A DNA stretch of 64,000 bases from Streptosporangium lutulentum (GCF_030811455.1 NZ_JAUSQU010000001.1:7378001-7442000), one strand, 5' to 3'. Shown: positions 9,629 through 18,640, counted from the stretch's first letter. Notes: a model not told the origin generated them from the letters alone. Program-made: numbers and translations.

Positions 9629-9663
9629 CCCGGCTCCGTCCAGGACGGCTGGACGGAGCCGGG
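9629..9663. terminator. Strong hairpin after the asparaginase gene
   Basis: CCCGGCTCCGTCCAG (9629-9643) and CTGGACGGAGCCGGG (9649-9663) form a perfect 15-base stem with a 5-base loop, 14 bases beyond the asparaginase stop. It could also serve the opposite direction. Confidence 0.8.
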
Positions 9664-9676
9664 GGATCCAGAAAGA

Positions 9677-10654
9677 TCAGAGCCTGCCGAACCAGTCGCG
9701 GACGGCGTCCACCCCGCCCGTCCCGAGGGCGACCATCAGCGCGACGCGCGCCTTCGAGGGCGCCAGACCTCGGGCTCCGATCGCCCCCAGCTTTGCGGCG
9801 AGGCCCGCGTGGAAGCCCAGGTCGTCGAGCGGAACCCCGAGAGTGAGGGACCGGGACGCGATGACGGTCGGGATGCCCCACTCCGACAGCTCGCCGAGCG
9901 TCGCGAAGAGGTCGACCGGCACGTTCCCCAGGCCGGTCCCCTCCAGGACGATGCCCCGGGCCCCGGCGTCCACGACCGCGGTGAGCAGGACGGGATCCAT
10001 TCCCGGGTAGGTCTTGATCAGAGCGACGTCCGACTCCGGCTCCCCGGCGACCAGAGGGGGCCGGGCCGGCGGCGCGGCCAGCGTCTCGACCCGCCCGCCG
10101 ACCACCCGTCCCAGCACGGGGAAGGGCGCCGAGGAGAACCCCGCCACGCTCGTGGCGTCGGCCAGGGTGACCCAGCGGGCCGCGTGCACCTCGTCGTTGA
10201 CGCAGACGACGGCGCCGGCACCGCGCAGCGCGCCATCGGCGGCGGCCACGATGGACGAGGCGAGGTTCCTCGGGCCGTCGCTGGACAGGTCGTCCAGCGC
10301 GCGCATGGCTCCGGTCAGCACGATCGCGCCCCGCTCCGCGGCCCTGCCCGCGAGAAGATCCACGAGGAAGGCGCCGTCCTCCAGCGTGTCGGTGCCCTGA
10401 GTGATCACGACACCGTCGAATCCCCGCTCCAGGATGGCCGAACGGGCCCTGCGGGCCAGCCCCAGCATGGTCGAGGGCGACGTGTCCCAGCTCGGCTCCG
10501 CCATCACGTCCTCCACCTCCACCGCCACGTCCGCGGGGAGCGCGCCGGAGGGGACGGTCTTCAGGAGCTCGGTCCCGGACGCGACGCCTTGCTGTCCGGG
10601 GCGGTACGAGTGGGCGATGGTGTCACCGGTCGCCAGCAGCAGCACACGCTTCAC
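9677..10654 (-). CDS. L-asparaginase (type I/II asparaginase family)
   Basis: 325 residues from GTG 10654 (VKRVLLLATGDTIAHSY). It hydrolyses asparagine to aspartate and ammonia. The first catalytic threonine loop is ATGDTI, where most enzymes have ATGGTI; the second is ITQGTDTLED with the Thr-Asp pair; TGAMRA and LEGTGLGNVP are further family motifs. The Gly-to-Asp change in the first loop is a small oddity but is known in actinomycete homologues by general impression only. No signal peptide is present, so a cytoplasmic enzyme is likely. It is followed by a strong terminator. Confidence 0.88.
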   Translation of the reverse strand: MKRVLLLATGDTIAHSYRPGQQGVASGTELLKTVPSGALPADVAVEVEDVMAEPSWDTSPSTMLGLARRARSAILERGFDGVVITQGTDTLEDGAFLVDLLAGRAAERGAIVLTGAMRALDDLSSDGPRNLASSIVAAADGALRGAGAVVCVNDEVHAARWVTLADATSVAGFSSAPFPVLGRVVGGRVETLAAPPARPPLVAGEPESDVALIKTYPGMDPVLLTAVVDAGARGIVLEGTGLGNVPVDLFATLGELSEWGIPTVIASRSLTLGVPLDDLGFHAGLAAKLGAIGARGLAPSKARVALMVALGTGGVDAVRDWFGRL

Positions 10655-10803
10655 GGCATGATCCCTTCGATGGGCCGCAACGAGTTCGACCCCCGCGGGC
10701 GGCTCGCCCTCCAGCAGATGCCGCGCCCCTGAGCCGGGTACCGGCCGCCGCGACGGGTGCTCGTCGCCGGAGCCGACGTACCCGAAGGCGGTCGCCTCCA
10801 TTT

Positions 10804-10833
10804 ATAACCCATACATACCCCTACTGGGGTTAT
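10804..10833. promoter_or_regulatory. Inverted repeat in the asparaginase upstream region
   Basis: ATAACCC (10804-10810) pairs with GGGTTAT (10827-10833), with an inner ACCCC-TACT-GGGGT. On the minus strand it overlaps an AT-rich TTATAAAT that could be a -10 box. The rest of the 10,655-10,973 gap shows no gene. Confidence 0.4.
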
Positions 10834-10973
10834 ATTTTGAGGCCGTAGGTTCCAGCGCAGGACCGCCACGACCCGGCATCCGTCGCGCGGGGCGGGTCGG
10901 TTGCCCCGGAAACATCCGGACCGTCGCGATCAGGAGGCCCGCTCACGGACCGTGGATCGACGGTCCGGCACCC

Positions 10974-11655
10974 TCAGGAGACCGGGGACACGACGGTTTC
11001 GCGGAGGCGGCGCGCGGCCGTGACCACGTTGGCAAGCGCCGCCTCGACCTCGCCGTACGCGCGGGTCTTCAGCCCGCAGTCGGGATTGACCCAGACCCGT
11101 TCGGCGGGCAACGCCCGCAACGCCTTCCTCAGCGACTCCTCGACCTCCTCGGTGGAGGGCACGCGCGGCGAGTGGATGTCGTACACCCCCGGGCCGAGTC
11201 CCCGGCCGAAGTCGCCCACGGCGGGCTCATCGAGGATCCGCGCGTGCGACCGGGCCGACTCGATGCTCGTCACGTCGGCGTCGAGCGCGTCGATCGCGGC
11301 GAGGATCTGGTCCGCGTCCGAGTAGCACAGGTGCGTATGGATCTGGGTACGGTCGCCCGCGCCCGACGTGGCCCGCCGGTAGGCGTCCACGGCCCACTCC
11401 AGGTAGACGTCCTGCGACTCGCGGCGCAACGGCATCAGCTCGCGCAACGCCGGCTCGTCGACCTGGATGATGGAGACGCCCGCGGCCTCCAGGTCCCGCA
11501 CCTCGGCGCGGACGGCGTCGGCGACCTGGAACGTGACGTCGCGCAGCGGCAGGTCGTCGCGCACGAACGACCACGCGACGATGGTGACCGGCCCGGTCAG
11601 CATCCCCTTGACCGGCAGGCCGGTCAGTGACTGCGCGTATCGGGCCCAGCGCACG
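10974..11655 (-). pseudogene. metE: metE fragment 3 (C-terminal catalytic part), cut off by an IS
   Basis: Encodes the end of cobalamin-independent methionine synthase: [49 protein letters not shown] (zinc-binding His and Cys), [12 protein letters not shown] and [13 protein letters not shown] (last zinc Cys). Its frame is broken at 11,655 by the IS256 element, whose other side (13,087) carries the preceding codons. Together with fragments at 13,087-13,160 and 29,326-30,995 the whole gene can be reconstructed. As arranged, no functional MetE can be made. Confidence 0.95.
11646..11655. repeat. Target-site duplication of the IS256-family element
   Basis: CCAGCGCAC(G) at 11646-11654/55 is repeated at 13087-13095/96 on the far side of the IS. 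The sequence is metE coding DNA (GTGCGCTGG on the metE strand, codons V-R-W), which proves insertion into metE. Confidence 0.9.
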
Positions 11656-13086
11656 AGCAATGATCGAAACCTGTGGATCTGCCGGGGAGGGGTGTACCTT
11701 CCCGGATCATCCGATGATGGTTTCGAGATAAGGCCGACGTTGGCGCGTCGGTCGGGAAGGCACACCCGTGCCGCTCACCGTAGTGCCCGAACCGCCCGCT
11801 GACGACAGCTCATCGACGGCCGCCGCCTCCTCGTTGATCGATGAGATCGTCCGTGAGGGCGCCCGTAAGATGCTGGCCGCCGCGTTGCAGGCCGAGGTGG
11901 ACGCCTACATCGCCGCCTTCGCTGACGAGCGCGATGCGGCCGGTCGCCGTCTGGTGGTGCGTAACGGCTCCCATCAGCCGCGCGAGATCCTCACCGCGGC
12001 CGGCGCGATCGAGGTCACGGCCCCGCGCGTCAACGACAAGCGCATCGACGAGCAGACGGGTGAGCGTCAGCGGTTCTCCTCATCGATCCTGCCGGCCTGG
12101 GCGCGTAAGACCCCGCAGGTCAGCGAGGTGTTGCCGCTGTTGTACCTGCACGGCCTGTCCTCGGGCGATTTCATCCCCGCGCTGGGCCAATTCCTCGGCT
12201 CGACCGCGGGCCTGTCCGCGCCGGTGATCACTCGTCTGACCGAGACCTGGAAGGGCGAGCAGCGCGCGTTTGCCGCCCGCGACCTGTCCGGCGCCGACTA
12301 CGTCTACCTGTGGGTCGACGGCATCCACGTCAACATCCGGCTGGAGGAGCACAAGCTGTGCCTGCTGGTGATGATCGGGGTGCGCGCTGATGGCCGCAAG
12401 GAACTCGTCGCGCTGAGCGACGGCTATCGGGAGTCGGCTGAGTCGTGGGCCGATCTGCTGCGCGATGCCAAAAGGCGCGGGATGCGGGCGCCGGTGCTGG
12501 CGATGGGGGACGGTGCGCTGGGGTTCTGGTCCGCGCTTCGGGAGGTGTTTCCGCAGGCCAGAGAGCAGAGGTGTTGGTTTCACAAGATCGCTAATGTGCT
12601 GGGGGCGCTGCCGAAGTCCGCTCACCCCGCAGCGAAGAAGGCCCTGGCCGAGATCTGGAACGCCGAGGACAAAAACCATGCCCAGGCCGCGGTCAAGGGC
12701 TTCCAGGCCGCCTACGGCGCCAAGTATCCCAAGGCCGTGACCAAGGTGGTCGACGACCTCGAGGAGCTGCTCGCCTTCTATGACTTCCCGGCCGAGCACT
12801 GGGTGCACCTACGCACGACCAACCCGATCGAGTCGACCTTCGCCACCGTCCGGCACCGCACCAAGGTCACCAAGGGGCCCGGCTCACGCGCTGCCGGGCT
12901 GGCCATGGCGTTCAAGCTGATCGAGTCCGCCCAGGCCCGCTGGCGCGCGGTCAACGCCCCTCATCTGGTCGCGCTGGTCCGCGCCGGGGCGACCTTCACC
13001 GGCGGCAAGCTCGTCGAACGACCCGACGACCACGTCCCATCCGCAGCCGCTTAAAAGATCTTGATCCACAGGTATTGACGATTGCT
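11656..13086 (+). mobile_element. IS256-family insertion sequence, 1431 bp, inside metE
   Basis: Ends show imperfect inverted repeats: left AGCAATGATCGAAACC then TGTGGATC, right (complement) AGCAATCGTCAATACC then TGTGGATC. It contains a single intact transposase gene and is flanked by the duplicated metE bases. It lies 70 bases from attL of the large element, so it entered metE independently. Confidence 0.92.
11768..13054 (+). CDS. IS256-family (Mutator-type) transposase
   Basis: 428 residues, full length. Family landmarks: [15 protein letters not shown] near the N-terminus, [15 protein letters not shown], the DDE region with [20 protein letters not shown] and [17 protein letters not shown], and the C-terminal [17 protein letters not shown] with the catalytic Glu. 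It starts GTG. Apparently intact and able to move the element. Confidence 0.95.
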   Translation: MPLTVVPEPPADDSSSTAAASSLIDEIVREGARKMLAAALQAEVDAYIAAFADERDAAGRRLVVRNGSHQPREILTAAGAIEVTAPRVNDKRIDEQTGERQRFSSSILPAWARKTPQVSEVLPLLYLHGLSSGDFIPALGQFLGSTAGLSAPVITRLTETWKGEQRAFAARDLSGADYVYLWVDGIHVNIRLEEHKLCLLVMIGVRADGRKELVALSDGYRESAESWADLLRDAKRRGMRAPVLAMGDGALGFWSALREVFPQAREQRCWFHKIANVLGALPKSAHPAAKKALAEIWNAEDKNHAQAAVKGFQAAYGAKYPKAVTKVVDDLEELLAFYDFPAEHWVHLRTTNPIESTFATVRHRTKVTKGPGSRAAGLAMAFKLIESAQARWRAVNAPHLVALVRAGATFTGGKLVERPDDHVPSAAA

Positions 13087-13160
13087 CCAGCGCACGGTGA
13101 TCGGCGCCGGTCGCCGGACGTCACCGTGGAGGATGGGCGGCCGCGTGCAGCGGGAGCCGT
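13087..13160 (-). pseudogene. metE: metE fragment 2 (short middle piece between IS and element)
   Basis: On the minus strand this 74-base stretch reads [19 protein letters not shown] then ITVRW, the metE segment that normally links the QSYG motif to WARYAQ. It is trapped between the serine-integrase element (attL at 13,157-13,160) and the IS256 copy. Confidence 0.9.
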
Positions 13161-13175
13161 CGGACTGTAGGTCTC
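13146..13175. other. attL attachment site
   Basis: Junction of metE (left) and element (right). On the metE strand it reads CTACAGTCCG-ACGG-CTCCCGCTGC, where ACGG (13157-13160) is the core shared with attR. The metE frame is valid only from the core leftward. Confidence 0.8.
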
Positions 13176-13209
13176 CCAAACCCTCCAGCAATGACCTGAC
13201 ATAGAAAGA

Positions 13210-13246
13210 CGCCCCTAGCTGATTGACCGGGGGTTCTTTCTTCTTT
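13210..13246 (+). terminator. Hairpin plus pyrimidine tract near the left end
   Basis: CCCC and GGGG segments (13212-13232) can pair and are followed by TTCTTTCTTCTTT (13234-13246). The same pyrimidine tract recurs at several sites in the element, usually after a hairpin. It could stop transcription entering or leaving at attL. Confidence 0.4.
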
Positions 13247-13259
13247 ATGCGGGCTACCC

Positions 13260-13288
13260 CATATGAGCGGCGAATCGCCGCTTATATG
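13260..13288. repeat. Near-perfect palindrome at the element's left end
   Basis: CATATGAGCGGCGA (13260-13273), one base, then TCGCCGCTTATATG (13275-13288): 14-base arms with one mismatch, 100 bases from attL. The remaining sequence between attL and the first IS (13,161-13,329) shows no gene. Confidence 0.8.
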
Positions 13289-13333
13289 ACAGCCGTATTG
13301 TCTGCCATTCCACGAGGTGTGATTAACGCCTAA

Positions 13334-14989
13334 CCTCGATCTTTCGTGATCTTCGTGTGGTCGGCTGAAGCATTTGGCTGAGGCGTGATTTCGCTTCCTG
13401 GTCAGCGTGGTGGCCCGGCTGTCGCGCCGGGTGGGCGGGGTTCCACGAGCCCGTGGGTGTCCTTTCTTGGTCGGTGGAGCGGCTTGATGCTGGTCAGGGC
13501 GGTGCCGGCAGGGCTTGCAGGCGGGTGACGGCGGCGATGATCTGCGGTGCCCAGGGCCATCGGGCGGCGATGCGGAGCCGGAGCCGCCGGCCGCCGTGGA
13601 CCAGGCGTCCGGCGACGGCGAACAGGCGCAGCCGCAAGCGTTTGGGCTCCCAGCGGCGGGCCGGGCCCTGCAGGGCGAGCATCTGCATCCAGGCCATGAG
13701 GTCGCCGGCCAACGCGACGATCTCGCACCACATCTGGTTCTGGGTGAAATCGTGCAGCGGCAGGTTGCGCAGGCCGGTGTCCTTGGCGCAGCGGATGCGG
13801 TCCTCGGCGCGGGCGCGGCGACGATGGCGCAGCTCCAGATCGGCGAGCTGGCCTTGCTTGGTGTTGGTGACGAAACAGGTGAAGCGGTGCCCGCCGGGGT
13901 CGGTGAAGCGCAGCCGCGCACCGGGGTGCGGGCGCTCCCTGCGGACGATGACGCGCATGCCCTTGGGCCAGGAGGTCAGGTTCGCCAGGCCGGTGATCTC
14001 GGCGACCCAGGCGCCTGCTCTGACCTGCCCCTCGGCGTCGTAGGCGGGTGTCCACGCGCTGGCGGGCAAGCGACCGATCGCGGCGCCGATGTCGTCGGTG
14101 ATGGTGAAGCCGATGGAGTATTTCAACCACCGGCCTGGACGGGTCAGCCAGGTGAGGAACTCATGAGTGCCGCCGCCTGAGTCGGTGCGGATCAGAATCT
14201 GACGGCGTCGGGCCCGGGGCAGTTGGGCCAGGGCCAAGACGGTGGCGTTGATGTGGTCGGTGGCGGTGTTGGAGCCGGCGTTGCCCGCTCGCAGCACCAG
14301 GGCCAGTGGCTCACCGGCTCCGTCGGTGCCGTGGTCGGCGAAGGCGGTCATGGGGTGGAAGCCGAAGGTTTTCTTCCAGGTCGGGGTGGCGTTTTCCTTC
14401 TCAGAGTGGGCGATGACGATGGTGGCGTCCAGATCGATGGGGATCAGCTGGCCGTCGGCTCCGGGCGCGGCTGACGCGGCGAGGGTCCAGGCGTGTTCAC
14501 GGGCGATGGCGCGTGCGCGTCGAATCGCTTTCAGGGCTTTGGCGGTGTCGGTGGCGAGCCGGTCGATCAGCCGGGAGACGGTCGGGTCAGAGGCGATGGG
14601 GCCGAACAGTTCCGGCTGAGAGCGCAGTATCGCGATGTCGGCCAGGCAGTCGCCTCCCAGGGCGAGGCTGACGGCGAGATCAGCGATGATCTTTCCGGGA
14701 TCGTGGATCGCGCGGGCCGGTCGCCATCGTTGCAATTGCTCCGACAGGGCCTGGTCCAGGCCGGTGACGCGCAGCGTTTCCAGCAACAGCAGCGCGCCTG
14801 ATTGGGAGATGAGCCCGGAGCCGTCGGCGGACATGACGATCTTGGGTCGCGAAGCGATAGTCTTCACGTGAAAAGTGCCTCTTGAGCTGGTGTGGACGGG
14901 ACCTTAGACAAGTCCGATCATCCCAGTTCAAAGGCACTTTTCTCATGTAAACGATCAAGGCTGGCGATATTCACCGTGAAAGCCCGAGG
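13334..14989 (-). mobile_element. IS1380-family insertion sequence, copy A (1656 bp)
   Basis: Bounded by the inverted repeats CCTCGATCTTTC (left) and the complement of CCTCGGGCTTTC (right) and by a 4-base target duplication CTAA (13330-13333, 14990-14993), as expected for IS1380. It is oriented opposite to copy B at 15,235 and is practically identical to it. Confidence 0.93.
13494..14867 (-). CDS. IS1380-family transposase, copy A
   Basis: 457 residues, full length. The DDE triad lies in IPIDLDATIVIAHSEKENAT (first Asp), ILIRTDSGGGTHEFL (second Asp) and RAEDRIRCAKDTGL (Glu), all typical of IS1380. The start ATG (MKTIASRPKIVMSADGSG) follows a short leader just inside the IS end. Apparently intact. 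The protein is identical in sequence to that of copy B. Confidence 0.95.
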   Translation of the reverse strand: MKTIASRPKIVMSADGSGLISQSGALLLLETLRVTGLDQALSEQLQRWRPARAIHDPGKIIADLAVSLALGGDCLADIAILRSQPELFGPIASDPTVSRLIDRLATDTAKALKAIRRARAIAREHAWTLAASAAPGADGQLIPIDLDATIVIAHSEKENATPTWKKTFGFHPMTAFADHGTDGAGEPLALVLRAGNAGSNTATDHINATVLALAQLPRARRRQILIRTDSGGGTHEFLTWLTRPGRWLKYSIGFTITDDIGAAIGRLPASAWTPAYDAEGQVRAGAWVAEITGLANLTSWPKGMRVIVRRERPHPGARLRFTDPGGHRFTCFVTNTKQGQLADLELRHRRRARAEDRIRCAKDTGLRNLPLHDFTQNQMWCEIVALAGDLMAWMQMLALQGPARRWEPKRLRLRLFAVAGRLVHGGRRLRLRIAARWPWAPQIIAAVTRLQALPAPP

Positions 14990-14993
14990 CTAA

Positions 14994-15230
14994 CACTCCT
15001 GGTCACCGCCAAGGGTACGCACCAGTGCGTACCCCTTCTCCGAGCTGGGAGAGCCCCGCTGGAGCGCCGTCGGAGCCCCGATGCGGCACCCAACCCCGTC
15101 GAAGGGAACCGGATTTTCCTGGCCGGCCGTGACCGGGGCCGGCCTACGTCCTGGGAACCTCCACCCCTCTGACCTGCGACGGAAGAATTTCTTCGGGCAT
15201 ACCCGGACCTTTCGAGGTTTGTCCGCTCTA
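14994..15230. other. Element DNA between the two IS1380 copies
   Basis: No convincing gene. It holds a perfect hairpin, GGGTACGCA (15013-15021) / TGCGTACCC (15026-15034), followed by CTTCTCC, which resembles a terminator. The stretch is original element sequence; it is not cargo specific to a composite transposon. Confidence 0.6.
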
Positions 15231-15234
15231 TTAA

Positions 15235-16890
15235 CCTCGGGCTTTCACGGTGAATATCGCCAGCCTTGATCGTTTACATGAGAAAAGTGCCTTTGAACTG
15301 GGATGATCGGACTTGTCTAAGGTCCCGTCCACACCAGCTCAAGAGGCACTTTTCACGTGAAGACTATCGCTTCGCGACCCAAGATCGTCATGTCCGCCGA
15401 CGGCTCCGGGCTCATCTCCCAATCAGGCGCGCTGCTGTTGCTGGAAACGCTGCGCGTCACCGGCCTGGACCAGGCCCTGTCGGAGCAATTGCAACGATGG
15501 CGACCGGCCCGCGCGATCCACGATCCCGGAAAGATCATCGCTGATCTCGCCGTCAGCCTCGCCCTGGGAGGCGACTGCCTGGCCGACATCGCGATACTGC
15601 GCTCTCAGCCGGAACTGTTCGGCCCCATCGCCTCTGACCCGACCGTCTCCCGGCTGATCGACCGGCTCGCCACCGACACCGCCAAAGCCCTGAAAGCGAT
15701 TCGACGCGCACGCGCCATCGCCCGTGAACACGCCTGGACCCTCGCCGCGTCAGCCGCGCCCGGAGCCGACGGCCAGCTAATCCCCATCGATCTGGACGCC
15801 ACCATCGTCATCGCCCACTCTGAGAAGGAAAACGCCACCCCGACCTGGAAGAAAACCTTCGGCTTCCACCCCATGACCGCCTTCGCCGACCACGGCACCG
15901 ACGGAGCCGGTGAGCCACTGGCCCTGGTGCTGCGAGCGGGCAACGCCGGCTCCAACACCGCCACCGACCACATCAACGCCACCGTCTTGGCCCTGGCCCA
16001 ACTGCCCCGGGCCCGACGCCGTCAGATTCTGATCCGCACCGACTCAGGCGGCGGCACTCATGAGTTCCTCACCTGGCTGACCCGTCCAGGCCGGTGGTTG
16101 AAATACTCCATCGGCTTCACCATCACCGACGACATCGGCGCCGCGATCGGTCGCTTGCCCGCCAGCGCGTGGACACCCGCCTACGACGCCGAGGGGCAGG
16201 TCAGAGCAGGCGCCTGGGTCGCCGAGATCACCGGCCTGGCGAACCTGACCTCCTGGCCCAAGGGCATGCGCGTCATCGTCCGCAGGGAGCGCCCGCACCC
16301 CGGTGCGCGGCTGCGCTTCACCGACCCCGGCGGGCACCGCTTCACCTGTTTCGTCACCAACACCAAGCAAGGCCAGCTCGCCGATCTGGAGCTGCGCCAT
16401 CGTCGCCGCGCCCGCGCCGAGGACCGCATCCGCTGCGCCAAGGACACCGGCCTGCGCAACCTGCCGCTGCACGATTTCACCCAGAACCAGATGTGGTGCG
16501 AGATCGTCGCGTTGGCCGGCGACCTCATGGCCTGGATGCAGATGCTCGCCCTGCAGGGCCCGGCCCGCCGCTGGGAGCCCAAACGCTTGCGGCTGCGCCT
16601 GTTCGCCGTCGCCGGACGCCTGGTCCACGGCGGCCGGCGGCTCCGGCTCCGCATCGCCGCCCGATGGCCCTGGGCACCGCAGATCATCGCCGCCGTCACC
16701 CGCCTGCAAGCCCTGCCGGCACCGCCCTGACCAGCATCAAGCCGCTCCACCGACCAAGAAAGGACACCCACGGGCTCGTGGAACCCCGCCCACCCGGCGC
16801 GACAGCCGGGCCACCACGCTGACCAGGAAGCGAAATCACGCCTCAGCCAAATGCTTCAGCCGACCACACGAAGATCACGAAAGATCGAGG
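15235..16890 (+). mobile_element. IS1380-family insertion sequence, copy B (1656 bp)
   Basis: Same length and ends as copy A, in opposite orientation, with its own target duplication TTAA (15231-15234, 16891-16894). The only difference I noticed from copy A is a silent base (15779 A versus the base opposite 14445). Different target duplications show two separate insertions. Confidence 0.93.
15357..16730 (+). CDS. IS1380-family transposase, copy B
   Basis: 457 residues, identical in protein sequence to the copy A transposase, with the same DDE positions (IDLDATIV, IRTDSGGGTHEF, RAEDRIRCAKDTG). Being intact and near-identical to copy A points to recent transposition inside the element. Confidence 0.95.
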   Translation: MKTIASRPKIVMSADGSGLISQSGALLLLETLRVTGLDQALSEQLQRWRPARAIHDPGKIIADLAVSLALGGDCLADIAILRSQPELFGPIASDPTVSRLIDRLATDTAKALKAIRRARAIAREHAWTLAASAAPGADGQLIPIDLDATIVIAHSEKENATPTWKKTFGFHPMTAFADHGTDGAGEPLALVLRAGNAGSNTATDHINATVLALAQLPRARRRQILIRTDSGGGTHEFLTWLTRPGRWLKYSIGFTITDDIGAAIGRLPASAWTPAYDAEGQVRAGAWVAEITGLANLTSWPKGMRVIVRRERPHPGARLRFTDPGGHRFTCFVTNTKQGQLADLELRHRRRARAEDRIRCAKDTGLRNLPLHDFTQNQMWCEIVALAGDLMAWMQMLALQGPARRWEPKRLRLRLFAVAGRLVHGGRRLRLRIAARWPWAPQIIAAVTRLQALPAPP

Positions 16891-16894
16891 TTAA

Positions 16895-17228
16895 CAGGCG
16901 GGAAGGGGGAGCGAGGGCTCCGGACCTTCCGGCAGAAGTCCGGGGGATACACCTATGTGAGGCAGGGGCAGGGACCCCGAGAGCTTGGGGGGTAAGGGGG
17001 GCCGTAGTTGAGTCGTAGTCGTAACTAACAACTACGACCTAAAGGGAAGTAGTTGTTAACCGTTAACTACTAACTAACTAACTAACCCGGCCCTTAAGGC
17101 CGGGTAGTAGATAGCAACTCCTACTAGTAACACTCTCCAGCCACTAATACTCCTGGTAATTAAGCTTCCAAGCTTCGTGCTTGGAATCTCCAGACCAGTT
17201 AAATCAACCAGCTCCATGAAAGGCCAAC
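16895..17228. promoter_or_regulatory. AT-rich, repeat-rich leader before the left gene cluster
   Basis: No gene. AACAACTAC (17027-17035) pairs with GTAGTTGTT (17049-17057); AGTAGTT/AACTACT and a run of TAAC repeats (about 17063-17085) follow; then CCCGGCC-cttaa-GGCCGGG (17086-17104) makes a strong hairpin. Low GC in a high-GC genome and nested inverted repeats suggest a promoter/operator region or terminator ahead of the rightward genes. Confidence 0.5.
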
Positions 17229-17543
17229 ATGCCCAGGAACCCGAACAACAGCAAGCCCTGCTCCTATCCGAATTGTGGACGTCCTAAGCACAGCAGGCAG
17301 TTGTGCGTGGGGCACTCCTCGATGATCCGTCGTCGGGAAGACCTCCGCCCCCTCGGTCGGCCCAAGGTCACGAAGGTCGATGCCAACGGCATGGTGCATT
17401 GTCCGGAGTGCCAGCAGCGCCTTAGCGCTGACAGCTTTCGCCAGAACCTGGCCTCGAAGCCTGGGGGCTTCGCCACCTACTGCACCCCCTGCGTGGCCAA
17501 GCGCAACGAGGCCCGACGCCTCAGCCGGAAGGCTGCCCAATAA
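17229..17543 (+). CDS. Small zinc-knuckle protein, 104 aa
   Basis: Starts ATG with AAAGG six bases upstream. The N-terminus holds C-SYPN-C-(9)-C-VG-H, a CxxxxC...CxxH knuckle also seen in two other proteins of this element. A second set, CPEC near 58 and CTPC near 88, forms a zinc-ribbon-like pair, so two metal sites are likely. The remainder is basic (RRREDLRPLGRPK, KRNEARRLSRKAA), compatible with DNA or RNA binding. Exact role unknown; such small Cys-rich proteins are frequent in actinophages. It is followed by a T-run terminator. Confidence 0.7.
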   Translation: MPRNPNNSKPCSYPNCGRPKHSRQLCVGHSSMIRRREDLRPLGRPKVTKVDANGMVHCPECQQRLSADSFRQNLASKPGGFATYCTPCVAKRNEARRLSRKAAQ

Positions 17544-17580
17544 CCCCACTGCGGCTAAGGCCGCCACCAACGACACCTGA

Positions 17581-17610
17581 CCGCCCGGCCCCGATGCCGA
17601 GCGGTTTTTT
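17581..17610 (+). terminator. Intrinsic terminator with T6
   Basis: CCGCCCGGC (17581-17589) pairs with GCCGAGCGG (17596-17604; one mismatch), followed by TTTTTT. It separates the 104-residue gene from the next operon. Confidence 0.75.
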
Positions 17611-17633
17611 GACGCCCAGCCACAGGAGAGCAC

Positions 17634-17681
17634 ATGAAGCCCAAGCGACCCCGCAAGCGCAAGCGCCGGAGAAGACGATGA
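17634..17681 (+). CDS. 15-residue polybasic micro-ORF coupled to the next gene
   Basis: ATG AAG CCC AAG ... CGA TGA encodes MKPKRPRKRKRRRRR. AGGAG lies seven bases before the ATG, a stronger ribosome site than most here. Its stop overlaps the next start as ATGA (17678-17681). It may be a real basic peptide or a leader whose translation opens the next gene. Too short for homology. Confidence 0.45.
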   Translation: MKPKRPRKRKRRRRR

Positions 17682-18433
17682 CCACCGACCTCCTCACGAG
17701 AGCGCCCGCCCCCACTGCCAAGACCACCCCTAAGACCGTGACACACCCCCGACCGCAGATACGCACACTTGGAGAACTCGTGTTGGAAGCCCGTGAGATC
17801 GCTGCCGAGACCGGTGAGGTGCCGAGCCAGCGATACCTGAAGACCGCTCTCAACATCGGTGGTGCCCGAGCGAAGTTGGTGAGGGACAAGCTCGTGGCCG
17901 AGACGGAACCCGTACCTGAGGTTCCTGAGCCGGTGCCGGCCGAGCCTGGCGACGAGATCGCCCTGGGCGCACTGGACGCGCCCACCGAGACCAGCTCTAG
18001 ACGATCCCACAAGCTCGCTACCTGGCCTCTCGTCCTGCTGGCCATCCCCGCCTTCGTGGCCGTCTGGTCCGGCTGGGTGGGCCTCGGAGAGCTTGCCGGG
18101 TTCGGAGTGGTCCACCCGCTCCCTGGTATCGCGGATGGCTTCAGCATCAACACAGCGATCACCTTGCCGATCAGTCTGGAGGCGTATGGGGCGATCGCCC
18201 TCCGAGCATGGCTGAGCATGCCGAGAACCCACCGGGCTCACCGGTTCTCGAAGTGGAGCGCACTGATCTCGCTGCTCCTGGGGGCTCTTGGCCAAGTGGC
18301 GTATCACCTCCTCGTGAGCCTCGGCTATGAGGCTGCTCCGTGGGGGATCACGACCGCAGTAGCAACGCTCCCGGTCGCTGTGCTTGGCATGGGCGCGGCC
18401 CTCGCTCACATGATCAAAGAAGAGCGCTCGTGA
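17678..18433 (+). CDS. Membrane protein with N-terminal DNA-binding-like segment (DUF2637/Spd-like)
   Basis: 251 residues from MTTDLLTRAPAP. Residues about 28-65 (IRTLGELVLEAREIAAETGE, then SQRYLKTALNIGGARAKLVR) look like the helix-turn-helix found in actinomycete plasmid and phage proteins. A Pro/Glu linker leads to four membrane helices (LATWPLVLLAIPAFVAV onward to TTAVATLPVAVLGMGAALAHM), with the DUF2637-like stretch SLEAYGAIALRAWLS. Related proteins occur in conjugative and phage-like elements; no proven function. Start chosen by GGAGAAG five bases before ATG. It overlaps the next gene (GTGA). Confidence 0.6.
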   Translation: MTTDLLTRAPAPTAKTTPKTVTHPRPQIRTLGELVLEAREIAAETGEVPSQRYLKTALNIGGARAKLVRDKLVAETEPVPEVPEPVPAEPGDEIALGALDAPTETSSRRSHKLATWPLVLLAIPAFVAVWSGWVGLGELAGFGVVHPLPGIADGFSINTAITLPISLEAYGAIALRAWLSMPRTHRAHRFSKWSALISLLLGALGQVAYHLLVSLGYEAAPWGITTAVATLPVAVLGMGAALAHMIKEERS

Positions 18434-18570
18434 ACGAACGGATCAACCAGTGTGGGTTCACCGGCTGCCGCAGGCGCGTCGCTGACAAGATCGCCGACCG
18501 CTGCGAGGACCACGCCGAGCACACCGAGCCTGAGCCCGAGACCGCCCGATGGCGGCCGTTCTCGTCCTGA
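18430..18570 (+). CDS. 46-residue zinc-knuckle protein
   Basis: GTG start overlapping the previous stop (GTGA at 18430-18433). Reads VNERINQCGFTGCRRRVADK then IADRCEDHAEH. The CxxxxC-(11)-CxxH arrangement matches the knuckles of the 104-residue protein and of the HNH protein in this element. The rest is acidic. Probably a metal-binding adaptor; function unknown. Confidence 0.6.
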   Translation: MNERINQCGFTGCRRRVADKIADRCEDHAEHTEPEPETARWRPFSS

Positions 18571-18640
18571 ACCCGTACAGCGAATCTGGCCCTCGGCATC
18601 CCTGCCGGGGGCCTTTCCATCTGACAGCCAGGAGACCCAC

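Noticed and set aside
13330-16894. Composite transposon with cargo between the IS1380 copies
   Set aside because: The outer and inner target duplications show two single insertions, and the 237-base spacer has no gene.
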